From: Streptomyces tsukubensis
Lineage (GTDB): Bacteria > Actinomycetota > Actinomycetes > Streptomycetales > Streptomycetaceae
Length of the DNA stretch: 64,000 nt
NCBI RefSeq assembly: GCF_009296025.1
Contig: NZ_CP045178.1
Location: 4,154,001 to 4,218,000, forward strand
Direction: 5' to 3'
Positions 1 to 7,828 of this stretch are shown here, piece by piece. A model generated the notes under the pieces. It worked only from the letters and a program-made list of their open reading frames with translations, was not told the DNA's origin and searched no databases. The first letter of the stretch is position 1, and every line of letters starts with the position of its first letter. The position numbers and the translations under genes were made by a program.

Positions 1-629
1 GTGCACGTCGTCAGGGTGATGTAACGCCCAGGACCTTTCGCCCCCGACTTCTCAGGGACATCGCCCAGTACCTTCACGTCGTACTTCGAGGTCTGCGGAA
101 GGGTCGCGAACACCTTGTACACGTACCACTTGTCGGCGGATTCGAAGACGACCGTGTCGCCCTTCTTCACCTTGTCGATGTTGTGGAATTTGGCGCCGTG
201 CCCGTCACGGTGGGCGGCGAGCGAGAAATTCCCCTTGTCGTCCTGCGGCAGCGCCGACTTCACGGGATCCGTGTAGTAACCGGCCACACCGTCATTGAGG
301 ATCTTCGTGTCGGTGCCCTTCTCCACGAGCACCTCCCCGTTCTTCATCGCGGGTACGTGCAGGAAGCCGACACCGCCCTTGGTGTCGAGGCGCCCGGGTC
401 CGCTCGCCCAGTGGTCGCGGACCGCGTCGCCCCGCCGGTCCGCCGCACGGTCGGCGACGACGTTGGTCCACCACAGCGAGTAGACGACGAAGAGACCGAG
501 CACGAGCCCCGCCGTGATCAGCAGTTCCCCGAAGACACTGACGACCCGTGCGAACGCGCCCCTGCCCCCGCGCGGCGTGGGAGCGGCCCGCTCGCCGCTC
601 CGGCTGTCCTGGTCCTTCGTCACTGACAC
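1..629 (-). CDS. Class E sortase, 3' end cut off by the window edge
   Basis: Membrane-anchored transpeptidase that joins sorting-signal proteins to peptidoglycan. A membrane segment (GELLITAGLVLGLFVVYSLW) follows a short basic N-terminus. The family histidine lies in FSLAAHRDGHG, and the last complete codons read YITLTTC, the catalytic TLxTC cysteine, so about 25 C-terminal residues including the arginine lie outside the window. The GTG at 629 is preferred because AGGAA precedes it; a GTG at 623 is also possible. It is a paralogue of the next gene, and both run toward the left edge. Confidence 0.85.
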   Translation of the reverse strand, partial: MSVTKDQDSRSGERAAPTPRGGRGAFARVVSVFGELLITAGLVLGLFVVYSLWWTNVVADRAADRRGDAVRDHWASGPGRLDTKGGVGFLHVPAMKNGEVLVEKGTDTKILNDGVAGYYTDPVKSALPQDDKGNFSLAAHRDGHGAKFHNIDKVKKGDTVVFESADKWYVYKVFATLPQTSKYDVKVLGDVPEKSGAKGPGRYITLTTC

Positions 630-677
630 TGCCCTGCCCCGTTCCTGTGCCTGCCCGTGATCCGCTTTCCCTCGCGG

Positions 678-1994
678 TCACTTGGGGACGAGCGCCCTCG
701 GCTTGCCCTCGCTGCGCGGCCGTTCCTCGACCATCTTGCCCCAGACGATCATTCGGTAGGTACTGGTGAATTCCGGGGTACAGGTCGTCAGCGTGATGTA
801 TCGGCCTGTCTTGGTGAACCCGGATCCCGTCGGTATCGGCTTCAGTACGTCCGTATTGCTGGGAGGCGTCTGCGGGAGAATGCTCGTCATTTTGTAGACG
901 TAATACGTGTCCCGCGTCTCCACGACGACGGGATCACCCGGTTTGAGCTGATTGATGTATCTGAAAGGCTCGCCGTGTGTATTGCGGTGGCCGGCCACGG
1001 CGAAATTGCCGGTCTTCGCGTCCGGCATGGGCGTCCTCAGACTTCCCTCGCCGTAATGGCCGACCATTCCCCGGTCGAGCACCCGGTGTTTGTCGATGCC
1101 CTCCGCGATCGGGACGACCACGTCGAGCTTCGGAATGGACATGATGGCGAACCCCTTGCCGGGTTCGAACACCCCCGGCTTGCCCTTGCCGTCGGCCCAG
1201 TCGTGCTGAAGGTTGCTCGTCGCGCCGTTGGCCTGCGCGTGCGCCCTTATGTTGGTCCACCACAGCTGGTACGTGACGAAGAGCAGCATGACGACGCCGA
1301 GGGTGATGAACAGTTCCCCGACGACACCGCTGATCACGGCGGCCGGACCCGGCTTACGGGCCCGTTGAGCGGCCCTCCGGCGCGCCGCACGCCCCTCACC
1401 GGGCGGTACGGACGCGCCGGAACCGGCCGGCAGGGACCCGCCGAGCGGTGCTCCCGTCGTCCCGCCGCCCCGTTCCCCGCCCTGCCTCCTGCCCCGTCCC
1501 GCTATTCGCCGTACGTCGTCGCGGCGCAGAGCCACGGTCTCGTCGTCCGCCGGAGCCGGGGCCAAGGGGACGGCGGAGGCCGCAGGGGGGCCGGGGGTCA
1601 CGACGGGGAGCGGCGCGGTCGCCTCCAGCCCCGTCGGCGGCCGGGCCGTGGGCCGGGCGTGCGGGGCCCCCGCGTACGGAGCCTGGACATGCGGGGCCTG
1701 GACGTGCGGGGCTCCCGCGTACGGGGCCTCGGCGTGCGGCGGCCGGGCGAGCGGCGGCATCGGGCCCGGCGGGCGCAGGCTCGGAGGCCCCACGTCCTGG
1801 CGCGGGGCCTCCCGCTCGTGGTCCGGCCCCCCGGGCGGATCGCCCAGCGGACCGGAGAGGTGCCCGGCCGCGTCCTCGTGCGCGCCGGTGTCCTCGTACG
1901 ACCGCCCGTGCCGCCCCTGCCGATACGGCTGACCGGGGTGCTCGTCGTGCGGCGGGTCGTAGCCGGATTCGCGCTCGGGGCGCAGGGCGGTCAC
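678..1994 (-). CDS. Class E sortase with long proline-rich N-terminus
   Basis: Sortase transpeptidase of 438 residues. The first ~210 residues are a disordered, Pro/Ala/His-rich cytoplasmic tail with repeated APYAGAPH/VQAPH units. A basic stretch and one membrane helix (ELFITLGVVMLLFVTYQLWW) follow, then the extracellular sortase domain with the histidine in AVAGHRNTHG, the cysteine in TLTTCTPEF and an arginine in STYRMIVWG. The GTG start at 1994 overlaps the TGA of the upstream amidotransferase gene as GTGA, so translation is probably coupled. The long tail is variable in this family and its function is unknown. Confidence 0.85.
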   Translation of the reverse strand: MTALRPERESGYDPPHDEHPGQPYRQGRHGRSYEDTGAHEDAAGHLSGPLGDPPGGPDHEREAPRQDVGPPSLRPPGPMPPLARPPHAEAPYAGAPHVQAPHVQAPYAGAPHARPTARPPTGLEATAPLPVVTPGPPAASAVPLAPAPADDETVALRRDDVRRIAGRGRRQGGERGGGTTGAPLGGSLPAGSGASVPPGEGRAARRRAAQRARKPGPAAVISGVVGELFITLGVVMLLFVTYQLWWTNIRAHAQANGATSNLQHDWADGKGKPGVFEPGKGFAIMSIPKLDVVVPIAEGIDKHRVLDRGMVGHYGEGSLRTPMPDAKTGNFAVAGHRNTHGEPFRYINQLKPGDPVVVETRDTYYVYKMTSILPQTPPSNTDVLKPIPTGSGFTKTGRYITLTTCTPEFTSTYRMIVWGKMVEERPRSEGKPRALVPK

Positions 1995-2629
1995 GCCGTG
2001 GCCTTGCCCACCACCGGGGCCAGCCCCACCGCCCGGCCTGCCGCACCGGTGTCGCCGCACTCGGTCAGCCAGTTCGCCAGCATCTCGTGGCCGTACTCCG
2101 TCAGTACGGACTCCGGGTGGAACTGCACGCCCTCCACGGACAGTTCACGGTGGCGTACCCCCATGATCGTGCCGTCCTCGGTGCGGGCGGTGACCGCGAG
2201 TTCCGCGGGGAGGGTGTCCTGCTCGGCCGCCAGCGAGTGGTAGCGGGTGGCCGTGAACGGCGACGGCAGCCCGGCGAAGACCCCCTGGCCGCTGTGGGTG
2301 ACCGGCGAGGTCTTGCCGTGCAGCAGCTCGGGCGCCCGGTCCACGACACCGCCGTACGCGACGACCATGGACTGCATGCCGAGGCAGACACCGAAGACGG
2401 GCACCCCGGTGGCCGCGCAGTGCCGGACCATCTCGACGCAGACCCCGGCCTCCTCTGGGGTCCCTGGACCCGGCGAGAGGAGGACACCGTCGAAGCCGTC
2501 GCCGACGTGGTCCGTGGTGACCTTGTCGTTGCGCAGCACCTCGCACTCGGCGCCGAGCTGGTACAGGTACTGGACCAGGTTGAAGACGAAGCTGTCGTAG
2601 TTGTCGACGACCAGAACGCGTGTGCTCAT
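1991..2629 (-). CDS. pabA: Aminodeoxychorismate/anthranilate synthase glutamine amidotransferase subunit
   Basis: Class I glutamine amidotransferase of 212 residues. It releases ammonia from glutamine for a chorismate-using partner (PabB or TrpE). The nucleophile is Cys82 in FGVCLGMQ and the His171/Glu173 pair is in VQFHPES; LSPGPGTP is the family oxyanion loop. No synthase partner is adjacent. In Streptomyces the gene sits in this conserved envelope block near the origin rather than in a folate or tryptophan operon. TrpG and PabA cannot be told apart from sequence alone. Start and stop overlap both neighbours, which indicates one operon. Confidence 0.85.
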   Translation of the reverse strand: MSTRVLVVDNYDSFVFNLVQYLYQLGAECEVLRNDKVTTDHVGDGFDGVLLSPGPGTPEEAGVCVEMVRHCAATGVPVFGVCLGMQSMVVAYGGVVDRAPELLHGKTSPVTHSGQGVFAGLPSPFTATRYHSLAAEQDTLPAELAVTARTEDGTIMGVRHRELSVEGVQFHPESVLTEYGHEMLANWLTECGDTGAAGRAVGLAPVVGKATA

Positions 2630-2802
2630 CGAATTGCCCCCATTCCCTCGTCCACGGTCACGTCATTGAAGGGGAGCAGCGGCTCGGCCCACGGGAAGAC
2701 GTACTGGAACAGTAGGTAGACGACCGCGCAGGCCAGTAGCAGTGAAATCAGCGCCTTCACCCAGGCGTTCCCCGGCAAATGCCGCCAGACCCAGCCGTAC
2801 AT
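2626..2802 (-). CDS. Small single-pass membrane protein
   Basis: Protein of 58 residues with one hydrophobic helix (ALISLLLACAVVYLLFQYVF) and a short acidic tail. An AGGAG lies five bases before the ATG at 2802. Its stop overlaps the ATG of pabA (ATGA). A protein of this size is found at this position in Streptomyces genomes next to the DUF881 gene, but no function is known to me. Its place among division and envelope genes suggests a membrane-associated role; this is inference only. Confidence 0.7.
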   Translation of the reverse strand: MYGWVWRHLPGNAWVKALISLLLACAVVYLLFQYVFPWAEPLLPFNDVTVDEGMGAIR

Positions 2803-3048
2803 GCCGCTCCTGCTTGCCGTCGACAAAGCTTGCTGCACCAGAGTAAGGGGACACGGCAGGGGTAGGTGGGTCACCTGCGGAAAGCCTTGGGCTTCCGTTC
2901 CGTACTTCTTTACCCGCGCGGCGGCCGTCCGGGGCAGCTCTTTACCCGCGCGCCCGTGACCGGGCGGGGGCCGCTCAGGCGCCGGGGCGGGACGTTCGCC
3001 CGGGTCGCCCGCGCGGGCGGCGTTCGGGCCGTCGCCCACGGCCTCCGC

Positions 3049-3933
3049 TCAGGCCGCCGGTTTCGCGTAGTGCAGGTCGGCGGTGCCCCGGTAGCCGGGG
3101 AGCGTCGTCGTGCCCTTGTCGTCGACCTTCCAGCCGAGTCCGTAGGCGTTGACGTACAGCATGTAGTTCTGGATCTCGGGCGAGGTGGAGAGCGACTCCC
3201 TCAGCTTGTCGGGGTCGCCGACGGCGGTCACCGTGTAGGGCGGCGAGTAGACGCGGCCCTGGAGGATGAGGGTGTTGCCGACGCAGCGGACCGCGCTGGT
3301 GGAGATCAGCCGCTGGTTCATGACCTTGATGCCCTTGGCCCCGCCCTTCCAGAGGGCGTTGACGACGGCCTGGAGGTCCTGCTGGTGGATGACCAGGTCA
3401 TTGGGTTGGGGCGCGGGGTAGCCGGGCAGCTTGGCGCTCGCACCCGGCGGCGCGTCGGCGAGCGTCACGGCGAGGGCGGAGCCCCGCACGGGCTTGGTGC
3501 CCGCCGCCTGTTCGAGACGGCGCACCTTGGCGTCCTCTTCCTTGGACCTGCCGTCGTCGCGCGCGGCGAGCGATTCGACCTCGCCGCGCAGATCGGCGTT
3601 GGACTGCTCCGCGTCGCCGTTCTTGTCGCTGCGCTCCTTGATCAGGTCGGACAGTTTCAGCAGCGAGGAGTCGGTCCTGATGTTGGTGCCCTTGGCGGTG
3701 TTGAAGCTGGTGAAGAAGATGAGCCCCGCGAGGGCGAAGACCCCGGCGGTCAGCAGTCGCAGCGGCCCGCGGAACCGGCGCCCGCCGGGTCGGCGGTCGC
3801 GGCCACCGCCCTGTCGCGGTCCCTGTTCCCCCTCCGGTCGCCGCCCCGGTTCAGGCCGGCGGCCCGGCCTTCTGAGAAACGGGCGGCGGGCAGGGCTGGA
3901 ACCGTCTGTGGGAGAGTCGGCAGAATTGCTCAA
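3049..3933 (-). CDS. DUF881 membrane protein
   Basis: Protein of 294 residues: a Pro/Arg-rich cytoplasmic N-terminus (1-55), one membrane helix (about 60-78), a charged coiled-coil-like stretch (about 90-145) and an extracytoplasmic DUF881 domain (about 148-290). DUF881 proteins are conserved in actinobacteria beside crgA and other division genes; their biochemical role is not established. The gene is divergent from crgA across about 140 bp, which should hold both promoters. Confidence 0.82.
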   Translation of the reverse strand: MSNSADSPTDGSSPARRPFLRRPGRRPEPGRRPEGEQGPRQGGGRDRRPGGRRFRGPLRLLTAGVFALAGLIFFTSFNTAKGTNIRTDSSLLKLSDLIKERSDKNGDAEQSNADLRGEVESLAARDDGRSKEEDAKVRRLEQAAGTKPVRGSALAVTLADAPPGASAKLPGYPAPQPNDLVIHQQDLQAVVNALWKGGAKGIKVMNQRLISTSAVRCVGNTLILQGRVYSPPYTVTAVGDPDKLRESLSTSPEIQNYMLYVNAYGLGWKVDDKGTTTLPGYRGTADLHYAKPAA

Positions 3934-4071
3934 CGTACCCTTATCTCCTTCAGCGCCGCGGAAGCACTACGCTAACGGACGCCTGGGGGAGGCCAAGGCC
4001 CCGTCCCGCCCGCCCGGCGCACCGCCCAGTCCCCTGCGCGGCCACGCAGCGCATCGACAGGAGAGCTCCTC

Positions 4072-4332
4072 GTGCCGAAGTCACGTATCCGCAAGAAGGC
4101 CGATTACACCCCGCCGCCCTCGGCGACGAAGCAGGCGCAGCCCATAAAGCTGACCAACCGGAGCTGGGTGGCCCCGGTCATGCTGGCGATGTTCCTGATC
4201 GGCCTCGCGTGGATCGTCATCTTCTACGTGACCGACGGAAGCCTGCCCATCGACCCGCTCGGCAACTGGAACATCGTGGTCGGCTTCGGTTTCATCGCCG
4301 CCGGATTCGGTGTCTCCACGCAGTGGAAGTAG
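4072..4332 (+). CDS. crgA: Cell division protein CrgA
   Basis: Septation protein of 86 residues that in Streptomyces influences FtsZ ring formation and the timing of sporulation septation. It has the typical basic N-terminus ([15 protein letters not shown]) and two membrane helices (about 29-47 and 63-82). The length matches the family. The GTG start follows CAGGAGAG. A hairpin terminator lies 33 bases after the stop. The downstream spacer to the convergent rhomboid gene carries the DnaA-box cluster. Confidence 0.93.
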   Translation: MPKSRIRKKADYTPPPSATKQAQPIKLTNRSWVAPVMLAMFLIGLAWIVIFYVTDGSLPIDPLGNWNIVVGFGFIAAGFGVSTQWK

Positions 4333-4364
4333 GCTCTCCGCCTATCGCGTCCGACCTCTTCACG

Positions 4365-4389
4365 GGCCCCCGCAGAGCATGCGGGGGCC
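4365..4389 (+). terminator. Terminator after crgA
   Basis: A perfect 9-bp GC stem (GGCCCCCGC/GCGGGGGCC) with a 7-base loop lies 33 bases downstream of crgA. There is no T tract, as is common in Streptomyces. Confidence 0.75.
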
Positions 4390-4736
4390 TCTGTGCGCAA
4401 CCCCTGCCCTGAGTTATCCACAGCGCTATCCACAGCGGGGGAAAAGGTCAGAAGATCTGTGGATAACTCCTCAGCTGTTGACGCCGGTGTGACCGGATCC
4501 GCACCATTCGGACCTCAGTTCGCACTGGCGGGTTCCCGCTAAATCCGCAGGTCAGCGCCGTCTGGCGGAGACGGTGTGGACACTTTGCACAAGATCCACC
4601 ACAGACTGTGGACAACACTCGATCGAGACTCGAACGTGTGTACAACTATGGGGATGTGCGGAGGCGGGGAGCGGGTCGGCCGTCCGTGTGACCCAGAGAC
4701 GGCACGCGGCTCGCTCGGGTGACCGCGCCCCGATCG
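4390..4736. promoter_or_regulatory. Cluster of DnaA boxes between crgA and the rhomboid gene
   Basis: A 347-base gap without a gene. It contains TTATCCACA (4414-4422), CTATCCACA (4426-4434) and TGTGGATAA (4458-4466). Weaker matches are TGTGGACAC (4575-4583), TGTGGACAA (4607-4615) and TGTGTACAA (4637-4645). The first and third are the perfect consensus in opposite orientation. The region lies outside oriC, which in Streptomyces is between dnaA and dnaN. Clusters of this kind near oriC are known in S. coelicolor and titrate DnaA; that this is the equivalent is inference. Confidence 0.72.
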
Positions 4737-5675
4737 TCACGCGAGAACGACTGTCCTGATCGCCACCGCGACGAGGATCACCAGCAGCACGGCTCCGCTC
4801 GTCCCCCACTGGATCAGCGACCGCCGTGCCCGCGGCGCGTGCACCATGGCGTAGGCCACCCCCGCTCCGACGACCAGCCCTCCGATGTGCGCCTGCCAGG
4901 CGATGCCGCTCCATACGAAGGTGAAGACCAGGTTCAGCGCGACCAGCGCCACCACGGGGCGCATGTCGTAGTTGAGCCGGCGCATCAGCACCGCGGTGGC
5001 GGCGAGCAGGCCGAAGATGGCACCCGACGCCCCGAGCGAGGCCTCCTCAGGGGAGGCGACGAGGTAGGTGAGGGCGCCGCCGCCGAGCCCGGCCAGCAGG
5101 TAGAGCGTCAGAAACCTGGCCCGGCCGAGCGCCGCCTCCAGGGGACCGCCCAGCCACCAGAGACTCAGCAAGTTGAACCCGATGTGCCAGATCTCCTGAT
5201 GCAGGAACATCGAGGTCACCAGCCGGTACCACTCGCCCGTGGCGACGCCCGAGGTCGGCTCGATGCCCGTGCCCACAAGAGCGCTCTTCGGCGGCCACTG
5301 CCCGAGCAGCACCAGTTGGTTGAGGAGCCGTGTCTGGTCGGGTACGACGTGGATCACGATGAAGAGGGCGATGTTCAGCCCGAGAAGGATCTTGGTGACC
5401 AGCCTGGGGTCCGAGGCGAGGGAGCCGCCCGCCACCGTCCGGGGACGGGTGGCGGCGGGCGTCGGCCGCCCGCTGTCCCCCGGCCCCGTACCGCGCGCGC
5501 AGTCGGGACACTGGAACCCCACGGAGGCGCTGACCATGCAGTCGGGGCAGATGGGCCGCTCGCAGCGGGTGCAGCTGATACCGGTCTCACGGTCGGGGTG
5601 CCGGTAGCAGCGGGGTGTCCCCTGCGCGTTGTCCGGCTGCTGTGGCTCCTGCGGACCGCCTGACGCGTGGTCCAT
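4737..5675 (-). CDS. Rhomboid family intramembrane serine protease with N-terminal zinc finger
   Basis: Protein of 312 residues that cleaves within membrane helices. The N-terminus (about 23-60) has a B-box-like zinc-binding cluster (CYRHPD, CTRC, CPDC, CPDC). The six-helix rhomboid domain spans about 92-310, with catalytic Ser217 in GASGAIFG and His263 in QAHIGG; HxxxN (HIGFN) stabilises the oxyanion. The start at 5675 is set by AAGGAGG, although the frame stays open upstream. Zinc-finger rhomboids at this position are conserved in Streptomyces; their substrates are unknown. Confidence 0.9.
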   Translation of the reverse strand: MDHASGGPQEPQQPDNAQGTPRCYRHPDRETGISCTRCERPICPDCMVSASVGFQCPDCARGTGPGDSGRPTPAATRPRTVAGGSLASDPRLVTKILLGLNIALFIVIHVVPDQTRLLNQLVLLGQWPPKSALVGTGIEPTSGVATGEWYRLVTSMFLHQEIWHIGFNLLSLWWLGGPLEAALGRARFLTLYLLAGLGGGALTYLVASPEEASLGASGAIFGLLAATAVLMRRLNYDMRPVVALVALNLVFTFVWSGIAWQAHIGGLVVGAGVAYAMVHAPRARRSLIQWGTSGAVLLVILVAVAIRTVVLA

Positions 5676-5817
5676 AGGACCCCCTCCTTCATACCGCTTC
5701 CCGACATACCGCTTCCCGGCGTCGAACCGGGGCTCTCTGTACCCACACCGCGCACCGCCCCGCCCATCCTTACGGACGGACGGGTGGGACGGACGGGCGG
5801 GGCGTCCTCGTTCCCGC

Positions 5818-6351
5818 TCAGCTCTTGCGGGTCTCCACGACGACCGACTCGATGACCACGTCATTGACGGGGCGGTCGGTGCGCGGGTTGGTCTGGAGGG
5901 AGGCGATGCCGTCCACGACCTTCTGGCTCGCCGCGTCGACCACCTCGCCGAAGATGGTGTGCTTGCGCGTCAGCCACGCCGTGGGCGACACGGTCACGAA
6001 GAACTGCGAGCCGTTGGTGCCGGGCCCGGCGTTGGCCATGGCCAGCAGGTACGGCTTGTCGAAAGCGAGATCCGGGTGGAACTCGTCGGCGAACTCGTAG
6101 CCGGGGCCGCCGGTGCCGTTGCCCAGCGGGTCACCACCCTGGATCATGAACCCGCTGATCACCCGGTGGAAGACCGTACCGTCGTACAGCCGGTCCGTGG
6201 ACTTCCTGCCCGTCTCCGGATTGGTCCACTCCCGCTCGCCCCGGGCAAGCTCGACGAAGTTCTTCACGGTCTTGGGCGCGTGATTCGGCAGCAGCCGCAC
6301 CTCGATGTCGCCGCGATTGGTCTTCAGGGTGGCGTAAAGCTGCTCAGCCAC
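5818..6351 (-). CDS. Cyclophilin-type peptidyl-prolyl cis-trans isomerase
   Basis: Cytoplasmic cyclophilin of 177 residues that accelerates proline isomerisation in folding proteins. It has the family core VFHRVISGFMIQGGD with the catalytic arginine, followed by GTNGSQFFVT and KHTIFGEVV. The frame remains open far upstream, but the GTG at 6351 has GGAAGG six bases ahead and gives the usual family length. It forms a conserved pair with the rhomboid gene 140 bases downstream. Confidence 0.92.
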   Translation of the reverse strand: MAEQLYATLKTNRGDIEVRLLPNHAPKTVKNFVELARGEREWTNPETGRKSTDRLYDGTVFHRVISGFMIQGGDPLGNGTGGPGYEFADEFHPDLAFDKPYLLAMANAGPGTNGSQFFVTVSPTAWLTRKHTIFGEVVDAASQKVVDGIASLQTNPRTDRPVNDVVIESVVVETRKS

Positions 6352-6654
6352 GGTCTGCCTTCCGTTGTCTTCTGTCATGCCCTCTGGCAGTACTGCACTC
6401 CAGCGATGTTCCAAGGATCCTCGCACGGACCGGTTTACGACTAGTAGCCACCGAACACCCGCAAGAGAGGACGATCCATGGCATCGTCGACGGCAAGCTC
6501 CCCTTGTCCGCGGTCCGGGGCTCACGGCTCGGCCACTTGAGCACCATTCGTGACACGGATGCGCGTACACAGGTGCCGGGTGGTCATCCGGGAGGCATGA
6601 TCGCGGAAAGGGTGGAAAGGCGAAATACCGTACGCCACCGAGGAGGAGGATCCC
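6352..6654. other. Divergent intergenic region, cyclophilin / DUF5324
   Basis: A 303-base spacer between two divergent genes. It should hold both promoters, but I see no gene, strong hairpin or convincing -35/-10 pair. The only clear signal is the purine-rich ribosome-binding site GAGGAGGAGGAT just before 6655. Confidence 0.5.
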
Positions 6655-7407
6655 GTGACCCGCATTGACAGCGTGCGCGCCGCGACGGGCTCGGCGAAGG
6701 GAAGCGTGCTGCACGCCGCGGAAGCGGTGGCGCCCTACGCCGACACAGCCAAGGACCGAGCCACGCACTATGCGACGGAAGCTCGCGTACGGCTCGCCCC
6801 GAAGGTCTCGCATGCCGCACAGCAGGCCGCCGACCAGGCCCGCGTGCAGTACGACGCATATCTCGCACCTCGTATCGAACAGGCCCGTACCCACGTACCG
6901 CCGAAGCTCGACGACGCGGCCCACAAGGCCGCCGTGCGTACCCGCAAGGCGGCCCAGCAGGCCGCCGATTATTCGAAGCCGCGAATCGAGCACGCGGTGG
7001 CCGTGGCGGGACCGGCGCGCGAGGAGGCCACGGCCCGCAGCACGGCCGCACTGGCCGCCCTTCGTGGGCAGGTCTCGGCCAAGGAGGTCGCGAAGCTCGC
7101 CAAGAAGCATCAGCGCCGGGCGCGCAGGGGCCGGTTCGTGAAGAGCGCGGCCGTGCTCGGCATCCTGGCGGGTGGCGCCTACGCCGCCTGGCGGTGGTGG
7201 GACAAGCAGGCCAATCCGGACTGGCTGGTCGAGCCCCCCGCCGCCACGGAGGTTCCGGCGGGCACCACACTGACGTCGGTGGACGGCAGCGCGCAGGTCA
7301 CCTCCACGAACGTCTCGCAGGGCTCCGCCCTCGACCCCGAGGTCCAGGCCAAGCAGGCCGAGACCGAGGCGGGGGCGACTCCGAAGGACGGCGACGAACG
7401 GCCCTGA
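6655..7407 (+). CDS. DUF5324 family protein
   Basis: Protein of 250 residues rich in Ala, Lys and Glu. Residues 1-160 contain repeated helical units with A-P-x-V/L and AAxxAA patterns resembling amphipathic apolipoprotein-like helices. One membrane segment follows (about 163-180, AAVLGILAGGAYAAWRWW), then an acidic extracytoplasmic tail. The family is found in actinobacteria at this position; its role is unknown. The GTG start has an excellent GAGGAGGAGG ribosome-binding site. A strong terminator follows 28 bases after the stop. Confidence 0.8.
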   Translation: MTRIDSVRAATGSAKGSVLHAAEAVAPYADTAKDRATHYATEARVRLAPKVSHAAQQAADQARVQYDAYLAPRIEQARTHVPPKLDDAAHKAAVRTRKAAQQAADYSKPRIEHAVAVAGPAREEATARSTAALAALRGQVSAKEVAKLAKKHQRRARRGRFVKSAAVLGILAGGAYAAWRWWDKQANPDWLVEPPAATEVPAGTTLTSVDGSAQVTSTNVSQGSALDPEVQAKQAETEAGATPKDGDERP

Positions 7408-7435
7408 TCACGGTCCCGAACTGATCCCCGGTCCC

Positions 7436-7475
7436 GGATGGCGGAAGACCTTGAAGGTCTTCCGCCATCCGGGTT
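7436..7475 (+). terminator. Strong rho-independent terminator after the DUF5324 gene
   Basis: Near-perfect 16-17-bp inverted repeat (GGATGGCGGAAGACC/GGTCTTCCGCCATCC) with a tiny loop followed by GGGTTTT. This fits termination of the DUF5324 transcript. Confidence 0.88.
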
Positions 7476-7480
7476 TTCCA

Positions 7481-7496
7481 TGTTTCACGTGAAACA
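7481..7496. promoter_or_regulatory. ParB binding site parS, copy 1
   Basis: TGTTTCACGTGAAACA is a perfect 16-bp palindrome identical to the universal chromosomal parS core. ParB loads here and spreads, organising the origin region for segregation. Streptomyces carries about 20 such sites around oriC. Confidence 0.95.
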
Positions 7497-7506
7497 TGTC
7501 GGGAGG

Positions 7507-7522
7507 TGTTTCACGTGAAACA
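7507..7522. promoter_or_regulatory. ParB binding site parS, copy 2
   Basis: Second identical TGTTTCACGTGAAACA, only 26 bp centre to centre from the first. The close spacing places both sites on nearly the same helix face region (about 2.5 turns apart). Confidence 0.95.
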
Positions 7523-7552
7523 TGCGAAGGGGGAGACCGACGGGTACCGGGC

Positions 7553-7622
7553 CACCGTCACCGTCGCCGTCGCCGTCACCGTCACCGTCACCGTCACCGT
7601 CACCGTCACCGTCACCGTCACC
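7553..7622. repeat. CACCGT hexanucleotide tandem tract
   Basis: About 11.5 head-to-tail copies of CACCGT; two copies near the left end read CGCCGT. The tract lies in non-coding DNA between the parS pair and an amidohydrolase remnant and is likely variable in copy number. Confidence 0.9.
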
Positions 7623-7687
7623 GGGCCACCATCCCGGTCTCCTCATTCATTCGCCGTCCGGGGTTCGACCGCGTGCGGATGGGTTCC

Positions 7688-7798
7688 ATGCCGATCACCG
7701 CGGGCCGCTTCCTCCCCGAAGCGACCGGCTACCACCTGGCCGACGGAGCGGTCCTCATCAGGGACGGTCTCGTCGCCGGTGTGGGCCTGCTCGGTTGA
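7688..7798 (+). pseudogene. Remnant of an amidohydrolase N-terminus
   Basis: A 36-codon frame reads MPITAGRFLPEATGYHLADGAVLIRDGLVAGVGLLG in pieces that match the first strand block of metal-dependent amidohydrolases (ITxGxxLxE..., LxDGAVLIRDGxIxxVG), then stops. No metal-binding HxH part follows; the next gene on the other strand starts its 3' end 30 bases away. The order and spacing of the motifs suggest a true degraded fragment rather than a chance frame. The rest of 7408-7828 holds only the terminator, the parS sites and the hexanucleotide tract. Confidence 0.5.
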
Positions 7799-7828
7799 CT
7801 ATGCGTCGGGCCTCCGCTCCATAACGGC

